Source: Caulobacteraceae bacterium (GTDB taxonomy: Bacteria; Pseudomonadota; Alphaproteobacteria; Caulobacterales; Caulobacteraceae). From it: 64,000 nt of DNA. The DNA is taken from positions 1 through 64,000 of the forward strand of contig JAIXZX010000002.1 in assembly GCA_027489335.1 (NCBI GenBank), in the 5' to 3' direction. Both the position numbers and the translations under genes were made by a program. Shown piece by piece: positions 8,756 through 17,876 of this stretch. The notes beneath the pieces are model-generated. The model made no database searches, had not been told where the DNA came from, and saw nothing but the letters and a program-made list of their open reading frames with translations. Positions within the stretch are counted from its first letter, which is position 1. Every line of letters starts with the position of its first letter.

Positions 8756-9868
8756 ATGCGGGCTTGGGTGAAGAAGACAGGACTGGCCGCGGCCAGCGCG
8801 GCGGCCTTGCTGGGCCTCGCCGCCTGCGGGCAGGGCCAGAGCGCCAACGACACGGTGCGGATCTACAACTGGTCGGACTATATCGACCCGGAGCTGCTGG
8901 AGGCCTTCACCAGCGATACCGGCCTGAAGATCGTCTACGACACCTTTGATTCCAACGAGGTGCTGGAGACCAAGATGCTCCAGGGCGGCACCGGCTATGA
9001 CGTGGTGACCCCGTCCAACCACAACATCCCGCGCTATATCGAGGCCGGCGCCATCGCCGAGCTCGACAAGTCCAAGCTAACCAATATCGGCAATCTGTCG
9101 CCCAAGATCATGGCCTATATGGAGCCCTTCGATCCGGGCGGCCGCTACACCGTCCCCTACATGTGGGGCACCATCGGCATCGGCTTCAATCCGCAGAAGG
9201 TGGCCGAACGGCTGCCCGGCGTGACCATCGATTCCTGGGACGTGCTGTTCAAGCCGGAGAACATGGCCAAGCTGGCCGACTGCGGGGTACATTTCCTGGA
9301 CGCCTCGGAAGACATGTACGCCGTGGCGCTCAACTATCTGGGCAAGGACCCCAACTCCACCACCGTGGCCGACTATGAGGCCGCCACCGAGATGCTGATG
9401 GCTGTGCGCCCGCATGTGCGCAAGTTCCACTCCTCGGAGTACGTCAACGGTCTGGCCAATGGCGATATCTGCGTGGCCATCGGCTATTCCGGCGACATCT
9501 TCCAGGCCGCTGATCGGGCCGAAGAAGCCGGCGCCGGCGTCCAGGTGGACTATGTCATCCCCACTGAAGGCAGCCAGGTCTGGTTCGACGTCTTCGCCAT
9601 CCCCGTGGACGCCCCCAATCCGGACGCGGCCTATGCCTTCCTGGACTTCATGCTGCGGCCCGACGTGATCGCCACGGCGTCCAACTACACCGCCTACGCC
9701 AACGCCAATGAGCCGGCCACGGCCCTGGTCGATCCCGAAGTCCGCGATGATCCGCGCATCTATCCCAGCGACGAGGTCATGGATCGCCTGTTCGTCACCA
9801 CCGCCAAGGGCCAGGATCTGGTCCGTGAGGTGAACCGGCTCTGGACCCGGGTGCAGACGGGCCAGTGA
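8756..9868 (+). CDS. potF: Polyamine ABC transporter, substrate-binding lipoprotein
   Basis: A 370-residue periplasmic binding protein of the PotD/PotF family. Evidence is the lipobox LGLAAC (Cys24), VRIYNWSDYIDPELLEAF and GYDVVTPSNHNI near the N-terminus, the YMWGTIGIGFNP hinge and VQVDYVIPTEGSQVWFDVFAIP, the polyamine-pocket segment typical of PotF. ATG 8756 is chosen over GTG 8753 because the GAGGGAGA site lies at proper distance. It heads a four-gene unit (binding protein, ATPase, two permeases). Putrescine is the most likely ligand by family, but this is inferred. Confidence 0.94.
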   Translation: MRAWVKKTGLAAASAAALLGLAACGQGQSANDTVRIYNWSDYIDPELLEAFTSDTGLKIVYDTFDSNEVLETKMLQGGTGYDVVTPSNHNIPRYIEAGAIAELDKSKLTNIGNLSPKIMAYMEPFDPGGRYTVPYMWGTIGIGFNPQKVAERLPGVTIDSWDVLFKPENMAKLADCGVHFLDASEDMYAVALNYLGKDPNSTTVADYEAATEMLMAVRPHVRKFHSSEYVNGLANGDICVAIGYSGDIFQAADRAEEAGAGVQVDYVIPTEGSQVWFDVFAIPVDAPNPDAAYAFLDFMLRPDVIATASNYTAYANANEPATALVDPEVRDDPRIYPSDEVMDRLFVTTAKGQDLVREVNRLWTRVQTGQ

Positions 9869-9902
9869 CCCGTCGTAGCGCAACCTCGGAGCTCGACCTT
9901 TC

Positions 9903-11060
9903 GTGAACGCCAAGCCGCGTTTGAACATCGGCGCGGTGCGCTCGAGCTTCGCCCCGTGGGCGGACCCCTCGGCCAAACCGCTGGTCCGCTTCGATCAGGT
10001 GACCAAGCGTTTCGGCGGCGAAACCGCCGTCGATGCGGTGTCGCTCGACATCTATGAGGGGGAGTTCTTCGCCCTGCTGGGGCCGTCGGGCTGCGGCAAG
10101 TCGACCCTGATGCGGATGCTGGCCGGCTTCGAGACGCCGGACCTTGGCCGTATCACGCTGGGGGGCGAGGACCTGGCCGGCCGGCCGCCGCACCTGCGGC
10201 CGGTGAACATGATGTTCCAGTCCTACGCCCTCTTTCCCCATCTGACGGTGGCTCAGAACATCGCCTTTGGCCTGCGCCAGCAGAAGAAGCCCAAGGATGA
10301 GATCGCCGCGCGGGTCGATGAAATGCTGGCCCTGGTGCGGCTCGAGGGCCTGGCTCACCGCAAGCCCGACCAGCTGTCGGGGGGCCAGAAGCAGCGGGTG
10401 GCGCTCGCCAGGGCTATCGCGCCCAAGCCGCGCATGCTGCTGCTGGACGAACCGCTCGGCGCCCTGGACCGGAAGCTGCGGGAGGAGACCCAGTTCGAGC
10501 TGATGGCCCTGCAGCAGCGATTAGGGATGACCTTCCTGATCGTCACGCACGACCAGGAGGAGGCGATGATCACCGCCGACCGGATCGCGGTCATGCGGGC
10601 CGGCCAGCTGGCCCAGATCGGCCGGCCGGCGGAGGTCTATGAAGCGCCCAATTCCCGCTACGTGGCTGACTTCATCGGCGATGTGAACCTGTTCGAGGCC
10701 AGGGTCACCGAGGACGACGGCGACATCATCCGCCTGGTCAGCCCCGAAGCGCCGGAGGGGCTGGAGGCCATCGAGGACGACGAGATCGCGATCGGCTCCA
10801 CCGCCTGGCTGGCGGTGCGGCCGGAGAAGATGCGGGTTCACCTCGATCCCCCGCCGCCCGGTCCCAATCGCCTGGAAGGGACCGTGGCCGACATTGGCTA
10901 TCTGGGGGACTGGACCACCTATCTGGTGGAGCTGCCCGGCGGACGGACCATCCGGGCGGCCCGCGCCAACGCCAGCCGCGTGGTGGATCGCCCGGTCGAC
11001 TGGGACGACAAGGTCTGGCTGACCTTTGCGCCCGATTCCGCTGTGGTGCTGACCCGATGA
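9903..11060 (+). CDS. potG: Polyamine ABC transporter, ATP-binding subunit
   Basis: A 385-residue ABC ATPase. Walker A is GPSGCGKST, the Q-loop is MMFQSYALFPHLTV, the signature is LSGGQKQRVALARA, Walker B is MLLLDEPLGALD and the switch histidine is in LIVTHDQEEA. A C-terminal TOBE domain (about residues 285-380, WLAVRPEKMRVH) places it in the PotA/PotG group. The start is GTG at 9903, and the stop overlaps the following permease start by four bases. It powers import by the adjacent PotH/PotI pair. Confidence 0.95.
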   Translation: MNAKPRLNIGAVRSSFAPWADPSAKPLVRFDQVTKRFGGETAVDAVSLDIYEGEFFALLGPSGCGKSTLMRMLAGFETPDLGRITLGGEDLAGRPPHLRPVNMMFQSYALFPHLTVAQNIAFGLRQQKKPKDEIAARVDEMLALVRLEGLAHRKPDQLSGGQKQRVALARAIAPKPRMLLLDEPLGALDRKLREETQFELMALQQRLGMTFLIVTHDQEEAMITADRIAVMRAGQLAQIGRPAEVYEAPNSRYVADFIGDVNLFEARVTEDDGDIIRLVSPEAPEGLEAIEDDEIAIGSTAWLAVRPEKMRVHLDPPPPGPNRLEGTVADIGYLGDWTTYLVELPGGRTIRAARANASRVVDRPVDWDDKVWLTFAPDSAVVLTR

Positions 11061-12007
11061 GCGTGACGGGCGCCCCGCGCCCACATCGCCCCTGGAAGGG
11101 TCTTGGACGACCCCGCGGTCAGCCCAGCTCCGAGGCGCGGGCGGCCTACGCGCCGTTCCTGTGGCTGGCGGTATTCTTCCTCGTCCCCTTCCTGCTGGTG
11201 GCCAAGCTGTCCCTGTCGGACGTGGTTCTGGCGATCCCGCCCTATGCGCCGCGGCTGGACTGGAGCCGGGGCCTCGGCGGCGTCATCGCCTTCGTCCGGG
11301 CGCTCGACTTCGAGGCCTATGCCCGGATGGGCCAGGACGGCCTCTATCTGGCGGCCTATCTCTCCAGCCTGAAGTTCGCCGCGGTGGCCACCGTGATCCT
11401 GCTGCTGGTGGGCTATCCGCTGGCCTATGGCATGACCAGGTGCCGGCCCAGCGTCCGCCAGGCCCTGTTGATGGCGGTGATCCTGCCCTTCTGGACGAGC
11501 TTCCTGATCCGGGTCTACGCCTGGATCGCCATCCTGAAGCCCGCCGGCCTGCTGAACATGGCCCTGGCGCAGATCGGCTTGCCGCCGGTCGACATCCTGA
11601 ACACCGACACGGCGGTCTATATCGGCCTCGTTTACGCCTACCTGCCCTTCATGGTCCTGCCCCTCTATGCGGTGCTGGAACGGCAGGAGGCGGGCCTGCT
11701 GGAAGCCGCAGCCGACCTGGGCTGCACGCCGTTCCAGAGCTTCTGGCGGGTGACCTTCCCCCTGTCGCTGCCCGGCGTGGCGGCCGGCGCCCTGCTCTGC
11801 TTTATCCCCATGGTGGGCGAGTTCGTGATCCCCGACCTGTTGGGAGGCTCCGGCACCCTGATGCTGGGCAAGACCATCTGGACGGAGTTCTTCTCCAACC
11901 GCGACTGGCCGGCCGCCAGCGCCGTGGCCATCGTGCTGCTCGCCACCCTGGTCATCCCCATCCTGCTGTTCCAGCGACAGCAGACCAAGATGATGGAGCA
12001 GCGCTGA
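11057..12007 (+). CDS. potH: Polyamine ABC transporter permease
   Basis: A 316-residue inner-membrane permease with about six helices after a basic cytoplasmic N-terminus. The family coupling motif EAAADLGCTPFQSFWRVTFPLSLPGVAAG contacts the ATPase. YPLAYGMTRC and PFWTSFLIRVYAWIAILK are typical of PotB/PotH. Its start overlaps the end of potG (ATGA), and its stop TGA shares a base with the ATG of potI, so the complex is translationally linked. Confidence 0.95.
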   Translation: MSVTGAPRPHRPWKGLGRPRGQPSSEARAAYAPFLWLAVFFLVPFLLVAKLSLSDVVLAIPPYAPRLDWSRGLGGVIAFVRALDFEAYARMGQDGLYLAAYLSSLKFAAVATVILLLVGYPLAYGMTRCRPSVRQALLMAVILPFWTSFLIRVYAWIAILKPAGLLNMALAQIGLPPVDILNTDTAVYIGLVYAYLPFMVLPLYAVLERQEAGLLEAAADLGCTPFQSFWRVTFPLSLPGVAAGALLCFIPMVGEFVIPDLLGGSGTLMLGKTIWTEFFSNRDWPAASAVAIVLLATLVIPILLFQRQQTKMMEQR

Positions 12008-12798
12008 TGCGTCGGGGTCCCAGCGCCTTCAACATCGCCGCCATCGTGCTCGGCATGGGCTTCCTCTACCTGCCCATCGCCCTGCTGGTGATCTACTCGT
12101 TCAATGAGAGCCGGCTGGTCACAGTCTGGGGGGGCTTCTCCACCCGCTGGTATGTGAGCCTGTTTCAGAACGAACAGCTGCTGGCCGCAGCCTGGGTGAC
12201 CCTGCGGGTGGCCTTCGTCTCGGCGACGCTGGCCACCATCCTGGGGACGCTGGCCGCGCTCGGCCTCGTGCGGGCCGGCCGCTTTCGGGGCCGAACCCTG
12301 TTCTCCAGCATGACCTATGCGCCGCTGGTCATGCCCGAGGTGATCCTGGGGCTGTCACTGTTGCTGCTATTCGTCGCCGTCGGCGTGGCGCGGGGCTTCT
12401 GGACGGTGATGATCGCCCACACCACGCTCACCCTCTGCTACGCCACCGTGGTGGTGCAGGCCCGGCTCGTCTCGTTCGACGAGGCGCTGGAGGAAGCCGC
12501 CCGCGACCTGGGCGCGCCACCCTGGAAGGCCTTCGCCCTGGTGACCCTGCCCAATATCGCGCCGGCGGTAGCCGCGGCCTGGATGCTGGCCTTTACGCTC
12601 TCCCTGGACGATCTGGTGATCGCCAGCTTCACCTCGGGCCCCGGCGCCACCACCTTGCCGATCCGCATCTACAGCGCCGTGCGCTTAGGCGTCAGTCCGG
12701 AGATCAACGCCATCTCCACCCTGCTGATCGGCCTCGTGGCCACCGGCGTCATCGCGGTCTATCTGCTCAGCATGCGCAGGCGGACGGCCGCCCCCTGA
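12007..12798 (+). CDS. potI: Polyamine ABC transporter permease
   Basis: The 263-residue second permease starts at ATG 12007, sharing one base with the potH stop (TGATG). It has the PotC/PotI opening LYLPIALLVIYSFNESRLVTVWGGFS and the EEAARDLGAPPWKAFALVTLPNIAPAV coupling motif, with about six helices. The same frame stays open far upstream through potH, but that is a shadow and the overlap start is clear. No polyamine metabolic gene follows. Confidence 0.95.
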   Translation: MRRGPSAFNIAAIVLGMGFLYLPIALLVIYSFNESRLVTVWGGFSTRWYVSLFQNEQLLAAAWVTLRVAFVSATLATILGTLAALGLVRAGRFRGRTLFSSMTYAPLVMPEVILGLSLLLLFVAVGVARGFWTVMIAHTTLTLCYATVVVQARLVSFDEALEEAARDLGAPPWKAFALVTLPNIAPAVAAAWMLAFTLSLDDLVIASFTSGPGATTLPIRIYSAVRLGVSPEINAISTLLIGLVATGVIAVYLLSMRRRTAAP

Positions 12799-12853
12799 TG
12801 TGTCATAGGTGGGACGGCCCTGGAGTCGGGGGTCCTTCACCGCGCGATGACCC

Positions 12854-13030
12854 ATGAAGCCGCCGCCCAAGAGATTGTCTGACCTCAAGGCCCCGGCCCC
12901 GCCGATGGACGTCTATGCGCCGCCCAAGCCGCGGGTTTCCAGACAGAAGCCCGGCAAGGTGCTCACGGCTGCCGAAAAGGCCGCCTTCCTCGCCGCCCGC
13001 CCAGACCTCAACGCCGGACCGAAAAAATGA
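12854..13030 (+). CDS. Small basic Pro/Lys-rich protein, 58 residues, unknown
   Basis: The frame reads MKPPPKRLSDLKAPAPPMDV... and ends ARPDLNAGPKK. It is soluble, strongly basic and rich in Pro/Lys/Ala, with no membrane segment. Support for a real gene is the ATGA overlap with the next small frame, conserved-looking codon use with GC-rich third positions, and the lack of any competing gene in the gap. The ribosome site is weak. I do not recognise a named family, and it is easily missed by length cut-offs. Confidence 0.55.
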   Translation: MKPPPKRLSDLKAPAPPMDVYAPPKPRVSRQKPGKVLTAAEKAAFLAARPDLNAGPKK

Positions 13031-13206
13031 GCGACTCCCCCGCCGATGACGGCCCTGAAGGCGAAACCTCGATCCAGCGCGCCCTGCGACTGAAGAAGGC
13101 CGCCCTGGACGCCAAGCCGAAACCGCCCCGGGGCGGGCGCTTCCAGCGCGAGCAGGCCGCCGCCCACCAGTCTTCGTCCAAGTCCAAGCCCTGGATGGGC
13201 CGCTAA
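13027..13206 (+). CDS. Small basic protein, 59 residues, unknown
   Basis: It begins MSDSPADDGPEGETSIQRAL, continues with a lysine-rich helix (RLKKAALDAKPKPPRGGRF) and ends SSSKSKPWMGR. The start overlaps the stop of the preceding 58-residue gene by four bases (ATGA), which suggests coupled translation. The ALRLKKAALDAKPKPP...FQREQAAA pattern recalls short conserved hypothetical proteins seen in Caulobacterales, but that recollection is unchecked. There is no signal peptide, membrane helix or cysteine. A nucleic-acid or protein-binding role is only a guess from charge. Confidence 0.6.
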   Translation: MSDSPADDGPEGETSIQRALRLKKAALDAKPKPPRGGRFQREQAAAHQSSSKSKPWMGR

Positions 13207-13218
13207 CCTGTTGCGACC

Positions 13219-14340
13219 TCAGGGCCGCGCCCAGACCTCGATGTGATGGCGGCGGTCCACCCGGGCCTGCCTGGCCTGCCCCAGACACCCCAGGCCTGAG
13301 CGGGCCAGCAGGGCGTCGGCCCAGGCCCGGTCCGCTCCGGCCAGCGCGCCAAGGGCGGTTTCCGTCCTCTGGACCATGTAGAGCAGATAGGGCTGCACCC
13401 CGACCTCGTCGGGAACCCCGCGATAGCGGCTGGGGGTCACGCCGAGCGTCCGCTGATGCGGCTTGGCGCTGACCGGATCGCCGTCGGCGGGGGCCATGCG
13501 CTGATAGTGGTCTTCCAGCCAGTCGAGCTTGGCGGCGAGTTCCGCGCCCATCTCCGCCCCCATCTCCACGACAAGCGCCTCCAGGGTCTCCGGCACGGCG
13601 TCGCCGGGCAGCCAGCCGTCGGCCGCCGGCATGTCGGCAATGTCCAGGTCCGGCGCATGCAGGCGCTCGATCCAGCGGAAGACGGACGGCGCCTGGCGCT
13701 TCATGATGTCGGCGGGCACGGGGTCGCGGCCCAGATGGGCGAACAGAGGGCCGAACAGGCCGTAGTCCCCAATACTGGGCCGGCCGCCCAGCAGATAGGG
13801 ATGGACCGACAGGTGCGCCTCCAGGGCGGCCAGCAGGTCATGATAGCCCTGCTCGATCAGCGGGATGGTGTCGGGGCGCACGCCCAGGCCCGGCAGATAG
13901 CTCTGCATCTTGCGCATGGCGCCGCGGCTGGGGTCGTCCGCGGCGCCCGATACGCCGAAGGCATGATCCAGGAAGGCGCCCTGGACGTCGTAATAGCTCC
14001 ACCGGTAGTGCATGGCCGCACGCAGCAGGCCCTGGGAGCCGAACAGCTGGAACAGGTGCGCCAGGAACAGGTGGCGCGGGCTGTCAGGATAGGCGCTGAG
14101 CGCCGTGCCGGCCGCCTCGACGTGGTCGATGATGTCGACGCTGTCCTGGACGATCTGGCCCTCAGGCGTGACCAGCACCGGGATGATCGAACGGCCGATG
14201 GCCGGCATCACCTGCTGGCGGAACTCCGGCTCGCGGGCAGACCGCTCGACAAAGGCGACCCCGGACTTGCGCAGATAGGCCCGCGCCGGACAGGTGTAGA
14301 GCGAGTGGGGCAGGCCGTAGAGGATGTGGGGTCGAGTCAT
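13219..14340 (-). CDS. Glutathione S-transferase family protein with C-terminal extension
   Basis: A 373-residue protein. The N-terminal thioredoxin-like domain (residues 1-80) reads ILYGLPHSLYTCPARAYLRKSG, with the SIIPVL cis-proline motif and VQDSVDIIDHVE in the position of the glutathione-contact ESxxI motif. A helical GST C-terminal domain includes PYLLGGRPSIGDYGLFGPLFAHL (about 180-202). About 120 further residues extend past a normal GST length (about 220), with a DWLEDHYQRMAPADG segment, and the role of the extension is unclear. The catalytic residue could be Ser8 or Cys12 region (SLYTCPAR), so the class is uncertain. It stands 40 bases downstream of the amidase gene on the same strand. 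Confidence 0.85.
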   Translation of the reverse strand: MTRPHILYGLPHSLYTCPARAYLRKSGVAFVERSAREPEFRQQVMPAIGRSIIPVLVTPEGQIVQDSVDIIDHVEAAGTALSAYPDSPRHLFLAHLFQLFGSQGLLRAAMHYRWSYYDVQGAFLDHAFGVSGAADDPSRGAMRKMQSYLPGLGVRPDTIPLIEQGYHDLLAALEAHLSVHPYLLGGRPSIGDYGLFGPLFAHLGRDPVPADIMKRQAPSVFRWIERLHAPDLDIADMPAADGWLPGDAVPETLEALVVEMGAEMGAELAAKLDWLEDHYQRMAPADGDPVSAKPHQRTLGVTPSRYRGVPDEVGVQPYLLYMVQRTETALGALAGADRAWADALLARSGLGCLGQARQARVDRRHHIEVWARP

Positions 14341-14379
14341 TTCGACACGATACGCGCCAATTCCAGAGGCGTCATGGGG

Positions 14380-15789
14380 TCAAAGCGGGGCAATACGGTC
14401 AAACCAGGGTTTCGCCTGTTCCAGCTGGCCGGCCAGGCGGAAGAGCCTCGCCTCCTTGCCCATGGGGGCGACGAACTGCAGGCCGATGGGCAGGCCCTCT
14501 TCGCTCCAGGCCAGGGGCACGCTCATGGCGGGCTGGCCGGTATTGTTGAAGGCCTGGGTGTTGCTCATGAAGGAGAACAGGCGCCGCGCATACTGGCTGA
14601 GATCCTCGGTCAGCCAGCCCACCGGCGGCGGCGGCCGGCCGGTGGTGGACAGAAGCAGGATGTCATAGTCGGCGAACAAACCCGCCACCGCGCGGCCGAA
14701 GGCGTGCACGACGGCGACCGCCTGGACGTATTGCGGGGCCGAAAGCTCGCGGCCACGGCGATAGCTCATCCAGGTGGTGAACTCGACCTCATCCTCACCG
14801 ATCGGCTGGCCGCGGCGCTCGGCCTCTGCGTCGAGGGTGGCGGCCACGCTGGCGGCGATAATCACCCCGGCCGCCTGGGACAGGGCGGCCAGATCGCCGG
14901 GCAGGCTCGCCTCCGTCACATCATGGCCGAGGCTCGCGCAGAGGGCGGCGGCCTCGCGGACGGCCTGGACGCACTGCGGGTCCAGTTCGGGGCTGGCGAG
15001 GGAGGCGGTGGTGAAGGCGATCCGCAGCTTGCCGGGATCGCGGCCGACCTCCTGGGCGAAGGGTCGTTCCGGCGGCGCCAGGAAGTATGGGTCTCCGGCC
15101 TGGGGCTGGCAGACGACATCCAGCAGGGCGGCGCTGTCGCGCACCGAGCGGGTGAGCGCATGCTGCATCGACGCGCCGGCCCATCCCTCCCCGGCCGGGG
15201 CGAAGGACACCCGCCCTCTCGAGGGCTTCAGACCGAACAGGCCACAGGCCGAGGCGGGCACCCGAATGGAGCCGCCGCCATCGCTGGCGTGGGCGCCCGG
15301 GACGATACCGGCCGCCACCGCCGCTGAAGCCCCGCCAGATGAGCCGCCCGGCGTATGATCGAGGTTCCAGGGATTGCGGCTGGCGCCGAACAGCGCGGGC
15401 TCTGTGACCGGCGCCAGGCCGAACTCCGGCGTGTTGGTCTTGCCGAAGATCACCAGACCCGCCCGGCGATAGGCGGCCACGATGGCGCTGTCGGCCTCGG
15501 CTCTGGCGTCCTTGAAGGCCCGCGAGCCGCCGGTGGTGATGGTACCGGCCAGCTGGGCGCCCAGGTCCTTGAGCAGGAAAGGTACGCCGGCGAAGGGGCC
15601 TTCTGTCCCGCGGGCCAGTTCCCCGCGGGCGAAATCGGACAGGTCGTGGGTGATGGCGTTGATCTGCGGATTGACCGCCGCAGCGCGCGCCAGGGCGGTC
15701 TCCAGCAGGTCGGCGGCCGAAACCTCCCGGCGAGCGACCAGCTCGGCCAGGCCGGTCATATCGTGCCGGCGATAGTCCTCGAACCGCAT
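14380..15789 (-). CDS. Amidase, amidase-signature family
   Basis: A 469-residue hydrolase with the Ser-cisSer-Lys catalytic set: Lys in [10 protein letters not shown] (about residue 70), the Gly/Ser-rich signature [16 protein letters not shown] (about 138-153) and the nucleophile serine in [12 protein letters not shown] (about 160-171). Length matches standalone amidases rather than GatA, and there are no gatB or gatC genes nearby. It hydrolyses amide bonds, but the substrate cannot be told. It has no signal peptide and is probably cytoplasmic. It is probably co-transcribed with the GST-like gene downstream. Confidence 0.93.
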   Translation of the reverse strand: MRFEDYRRHDMTGLAELVARREVSAADLLETALARAAAVNPQINAITHDLSDFARGELARGTEGPFAGVPFLLKDLGAQLAGTITTGGSRAFKDARAEADSAIVAAYRRAGLVIFGKTNTPEFGLAPVTEPALFGASRNPWNLDHTPGGSSGGASAAVAAGIVPGAHASDGGGSIRVPASACGLFGLKPSRGRVSFAPAGEGWAGASMQHALTRSVRDSAALLDVVCQPQAGDPYFLAPPERPFAQEVGRDPGKLRIAFTTASLASPELDPQCVQAVREAAALCASLGHDVTEASLPGDLAALSQAAGVIIAASVAATLDAEAERRGQPIGEDEVEFTTWMSYRRGRELSAPQYVQAVAVVHAFGRAVAGLFADYDILLLSTTGRPPPPVGWLTEDLSQYARRLFSFMSNTQAFNNTGQPAMSVPLAWSEEGLPIGLQFVAPMGKEARLFRLAGQLEQAKPWFDRIAPL

Positions 15790-15944
15790 GACGCGTCTCC
15801 CGTCGTTTCTTGATTGTGAGCAGGTGAGCCGATCCCGGCTTCGAATGCCAGGGGGGTTGTCGAGGCGAGACCACGCGGGCCTTTGCGAAAGCGCCGCGTG
15901 GGCCGACTATCGTCTCAACAGATAGACCATCCGGAGGACGACCC

Positions 15945-16691
15945 ATGCGCCAGGAGATCGGCATCCCGACCAAGGACGGCGACATGCGCGCCTTCGCCTT
16001 CACGCCGGACGCTGGCGAAGGCCCCTGGCCCGGGGTGATCTTCTACATGGACGCCCCCGCCATCCGGCCGGCCCTGTTCGACATGGGCGAGCGCCTGGCC
16101 GGCCATGGATTCCTGGTGGTCATGCCCGACCTCTACTGGCGCGCCGGCGAATATGAGCCCATCGACATGGCCACCATCCGCAACGATGAGGCCCGGCGCG
16201 AAGCCTTTGGCCGCCTGCGCGCCTCGACCAGCTCGCAGGCCCAGATGATCGACACGGAGGGCGCGCTGGCCTGGCTTGATCAAAACCCGCGCGCCAAGGC
16301 GGGAAAGGTCGGCCTCACAGGCTATTGCATGGGCGGGGCCATCGCCCTGCGGGCGGCGGCGGCGTTCTCCGATAGGGTGGCGGCCGCCGCCAGTTTCCAC
16401 GGAGGCAATCTCGCCACCGATGAGCCCGACAGCCCGCACCGACTGGCCGACCAGATCAAGGCCCGCGTGCTGGTGGCCGGCGCCGATGAGGACCGCAGCT
16501 TCCCGCCGGAACAGAAGGTCCGGCTGGAAGAGGCGCTGAAGGCCGCGGGCGTGGCGGCCGAGGTGGTCATCTATCCCGGCGCGCGGCACGGCTACGCGCC
16601 CGCCGATATGCCGGCCTACGACCGCGAGGCCTCGGAGCGCCATTGGAGGGAGATGTTCGAGCTCTTCGACGCAACGCTGAAGCAGGCCTGA
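15945..16691 (+). CDS. Dienelactone hydrolase family protein
   Basis: The 248-residue alpha/beta hydrolase has the nucleophile elbow GYCMGG (Cys about residue 127), as in carboxymethylenebutenolidase, and the C-terminal acid/His region (GADEDRSFPPEQ and PGARHGYA). VIFYMDAPAIRPALFDMGERLA is close to the other dienelactone hydrolase in this window (57888-58616). A strong CGGAGGA ribosome site lies seven bases upstream of the ATG. Family members open lactone rings in chlorocatechol or related aromatic breakdown, but many are general esterases. It stands alone on the plus strand between minus-strand genes. Confidence 0.92.
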   Translation: MRQEIGIPTKDGDMRAFAFTPDAGEGPWPGVIFYMDAPAIRPALFDMGERLAGHGFLVVMPDLYWRAGEYEPIDMATIRNDEARREAFGRLRASTSSQAQMIDTEGALAWLDQNPRAKAGKVGLTGYCMGGAIALRAAAAFSDRVAAAASFHGGNLATDEPDSPHRLADQIKARVLVAGADEDRSFPPEQKVRLEEALKAAGVAAEVVIYPGARHGYAPADMPAYDREASERHWREMFELFDATLKQA

Positions 16692-16713
16692 GTTCTGCCG
16701 GCGCAAGGCTCGC

Positions 16714-17865
16714 TCAGCGGCTCCGGCCGCGGGCGCTGACCGGCCAGATGTCCACCAGGGTGTCGCCCCGGACCACATGATAGCTGTCATAGAGATTCAC
16801 GGTCGGGTCGCAGTGGGGGACGGCCAGGGTGACCAGATCGGTGATGGTCAGAGTCTCACCGATCCCTGGGGCGATGACGGCCCCCTGCTCGTCGCCCATG
16901 AAGGCGAACTTCGCCCCGTCCGGCGCGCCGGCCACCACCTGGGGCGGGGCCGCATCCGTGGAAAAGGCTTTGAACCCCGCATCGACGGTGACCAGGGGAC
17001 CATGATTGGCGCTGACCACCCGGGCGTCCACGAACAGGCTGCGCCCATAGGGTGAGGCGCCGGCCTCGGTCAGGGCGCAGGCCAGATACTGGTCGTCCAT
17101 GAAGACGTAGGAGCCCACCTGCCACTCGCTGAAGACGCCGAGCTCCAGGTCGATCCGGTGGGTGCCGGTGCCGCAGCCCGTCACCACCGGCGGCGCCAGG
17201 CCCGCGGCCGCCAGGGCGGCGATGGTGGCCTTCAGGGCCTCGGTCTGGGCGAGGATCGCCTCGCGGCGGGCGCCGTAGTCCTCGATGTGCTGCTCGCGGC
17301 CGCAGTATTTCTGGACGCCCCCGTAGATCAGTGACGGGGCGGCGGCGATCTGGCGGGCCAGCGCCACGGCGGCTTCGTCTGACGCTACCCCGGTGCGGCG
17401 GATGCCCGGATCCACATCGACATAGACACAGAGCGGCGCGTCGGCCGAGGCCGCCGAAGCCAGGGCCGCCACATTGTCCGGATGGTCGGCCACCACCGAC
17501 AGTCCAGGACTGCGGGCGTTGAGCGCGATCAGCCGGGCGATGGCCGGGGGCGACACCACCGGCGAGGTGATGTGCAGGTTTTCGATGTCGCCGGCCGCCA
17601 GGGCCTCGGCCTCGCCCAGCTTGGCGCAGCAGAGGCCGAAGGCGCCGGCCGCCATTTGCCGGCGCGCGATATCGACGCTCTTGTGGGTCTTGGCGTGGGG
17701 GCGCAGGCGGACCCCGGCCTTGGCCGCCAGTTGCGCCATGGTGGCGATGTTGCGGTCGAGGGCGTCCAGATCGAGCACGAGGACCGGCGTATTGAGCGCT
17801 CGGCGCGAGCCCTGCTGGCCGATCAGATGCCCGTGCAGGCGGCGGTCGTCAGAAAGGACGGACAT
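16714..17865 (-). CDS. DSD1-family PLP-dependent enzyme (D-threonine aldolase / D-serine dehydratase-like)
   Basis: A 383-residue fold-type III PLP enzyme. The PLP lysine lies in LRPHAKTHKS (about residue 60), an alanine-racemase-like barrel follows, and the C-terminal domain carries VPHCDPTVNLYDSYHVVRG, whose His and Cys form the metal site in DSD1/D-threonine aldolase enzymes. Substrates in the family are D-threonine, D-serine or 3-hydroxy-D-aspartate, and which applies here is not readable. It starts 11 bases after the flavoenzyme gene at 17877-19136, so the two likely form an operon. Confidence 0.9.
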   Translation of the reverse strand: MSVLSDDRRLHGHLIGQQGSRRALNTPVLVLDLDALDRNIATMAQLAAKAGVRLRPHAKTHKSVDIARRQMAAGAFGLCCAKLGEAEALAAGDIENLHITSPVVSPPAIARLIALNARSPGLSVVADHPDNVAALASAASADAPLCVYVDVDPGIRRTGVASDEAAVALARQIAAAPSLIYGGVQKYCGREQHIEDYGARREAILAQTEALKATIAALAAAGLAPPVVTGCGTGTHRIDLELGVFSEWQVGSYVFMDDQYLACALTEAGASPYGRSLFVDARVVSANHGPLVTVDAGFKAFSTDAAPPQVVAGAPDGAKFAFMGDEQGAVIAPGIGETLTITDLVTLAVPHCDPTVNLYDSYHVVRGDTLVDIWPVSARGRSR

Positions 17866-17876
17866 GGAGGCTCTTC

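Noticed and set aside
13456..15327. A 623-codon open frame on the plus strand antisense to the GST-like and amidase genes
   Set aside because: GC-rich codon bias keeps antisense frames open. The frame has no domain I recognise, no ribosome site and low-complexity composition, while the minus-strand genes have clear motifs.
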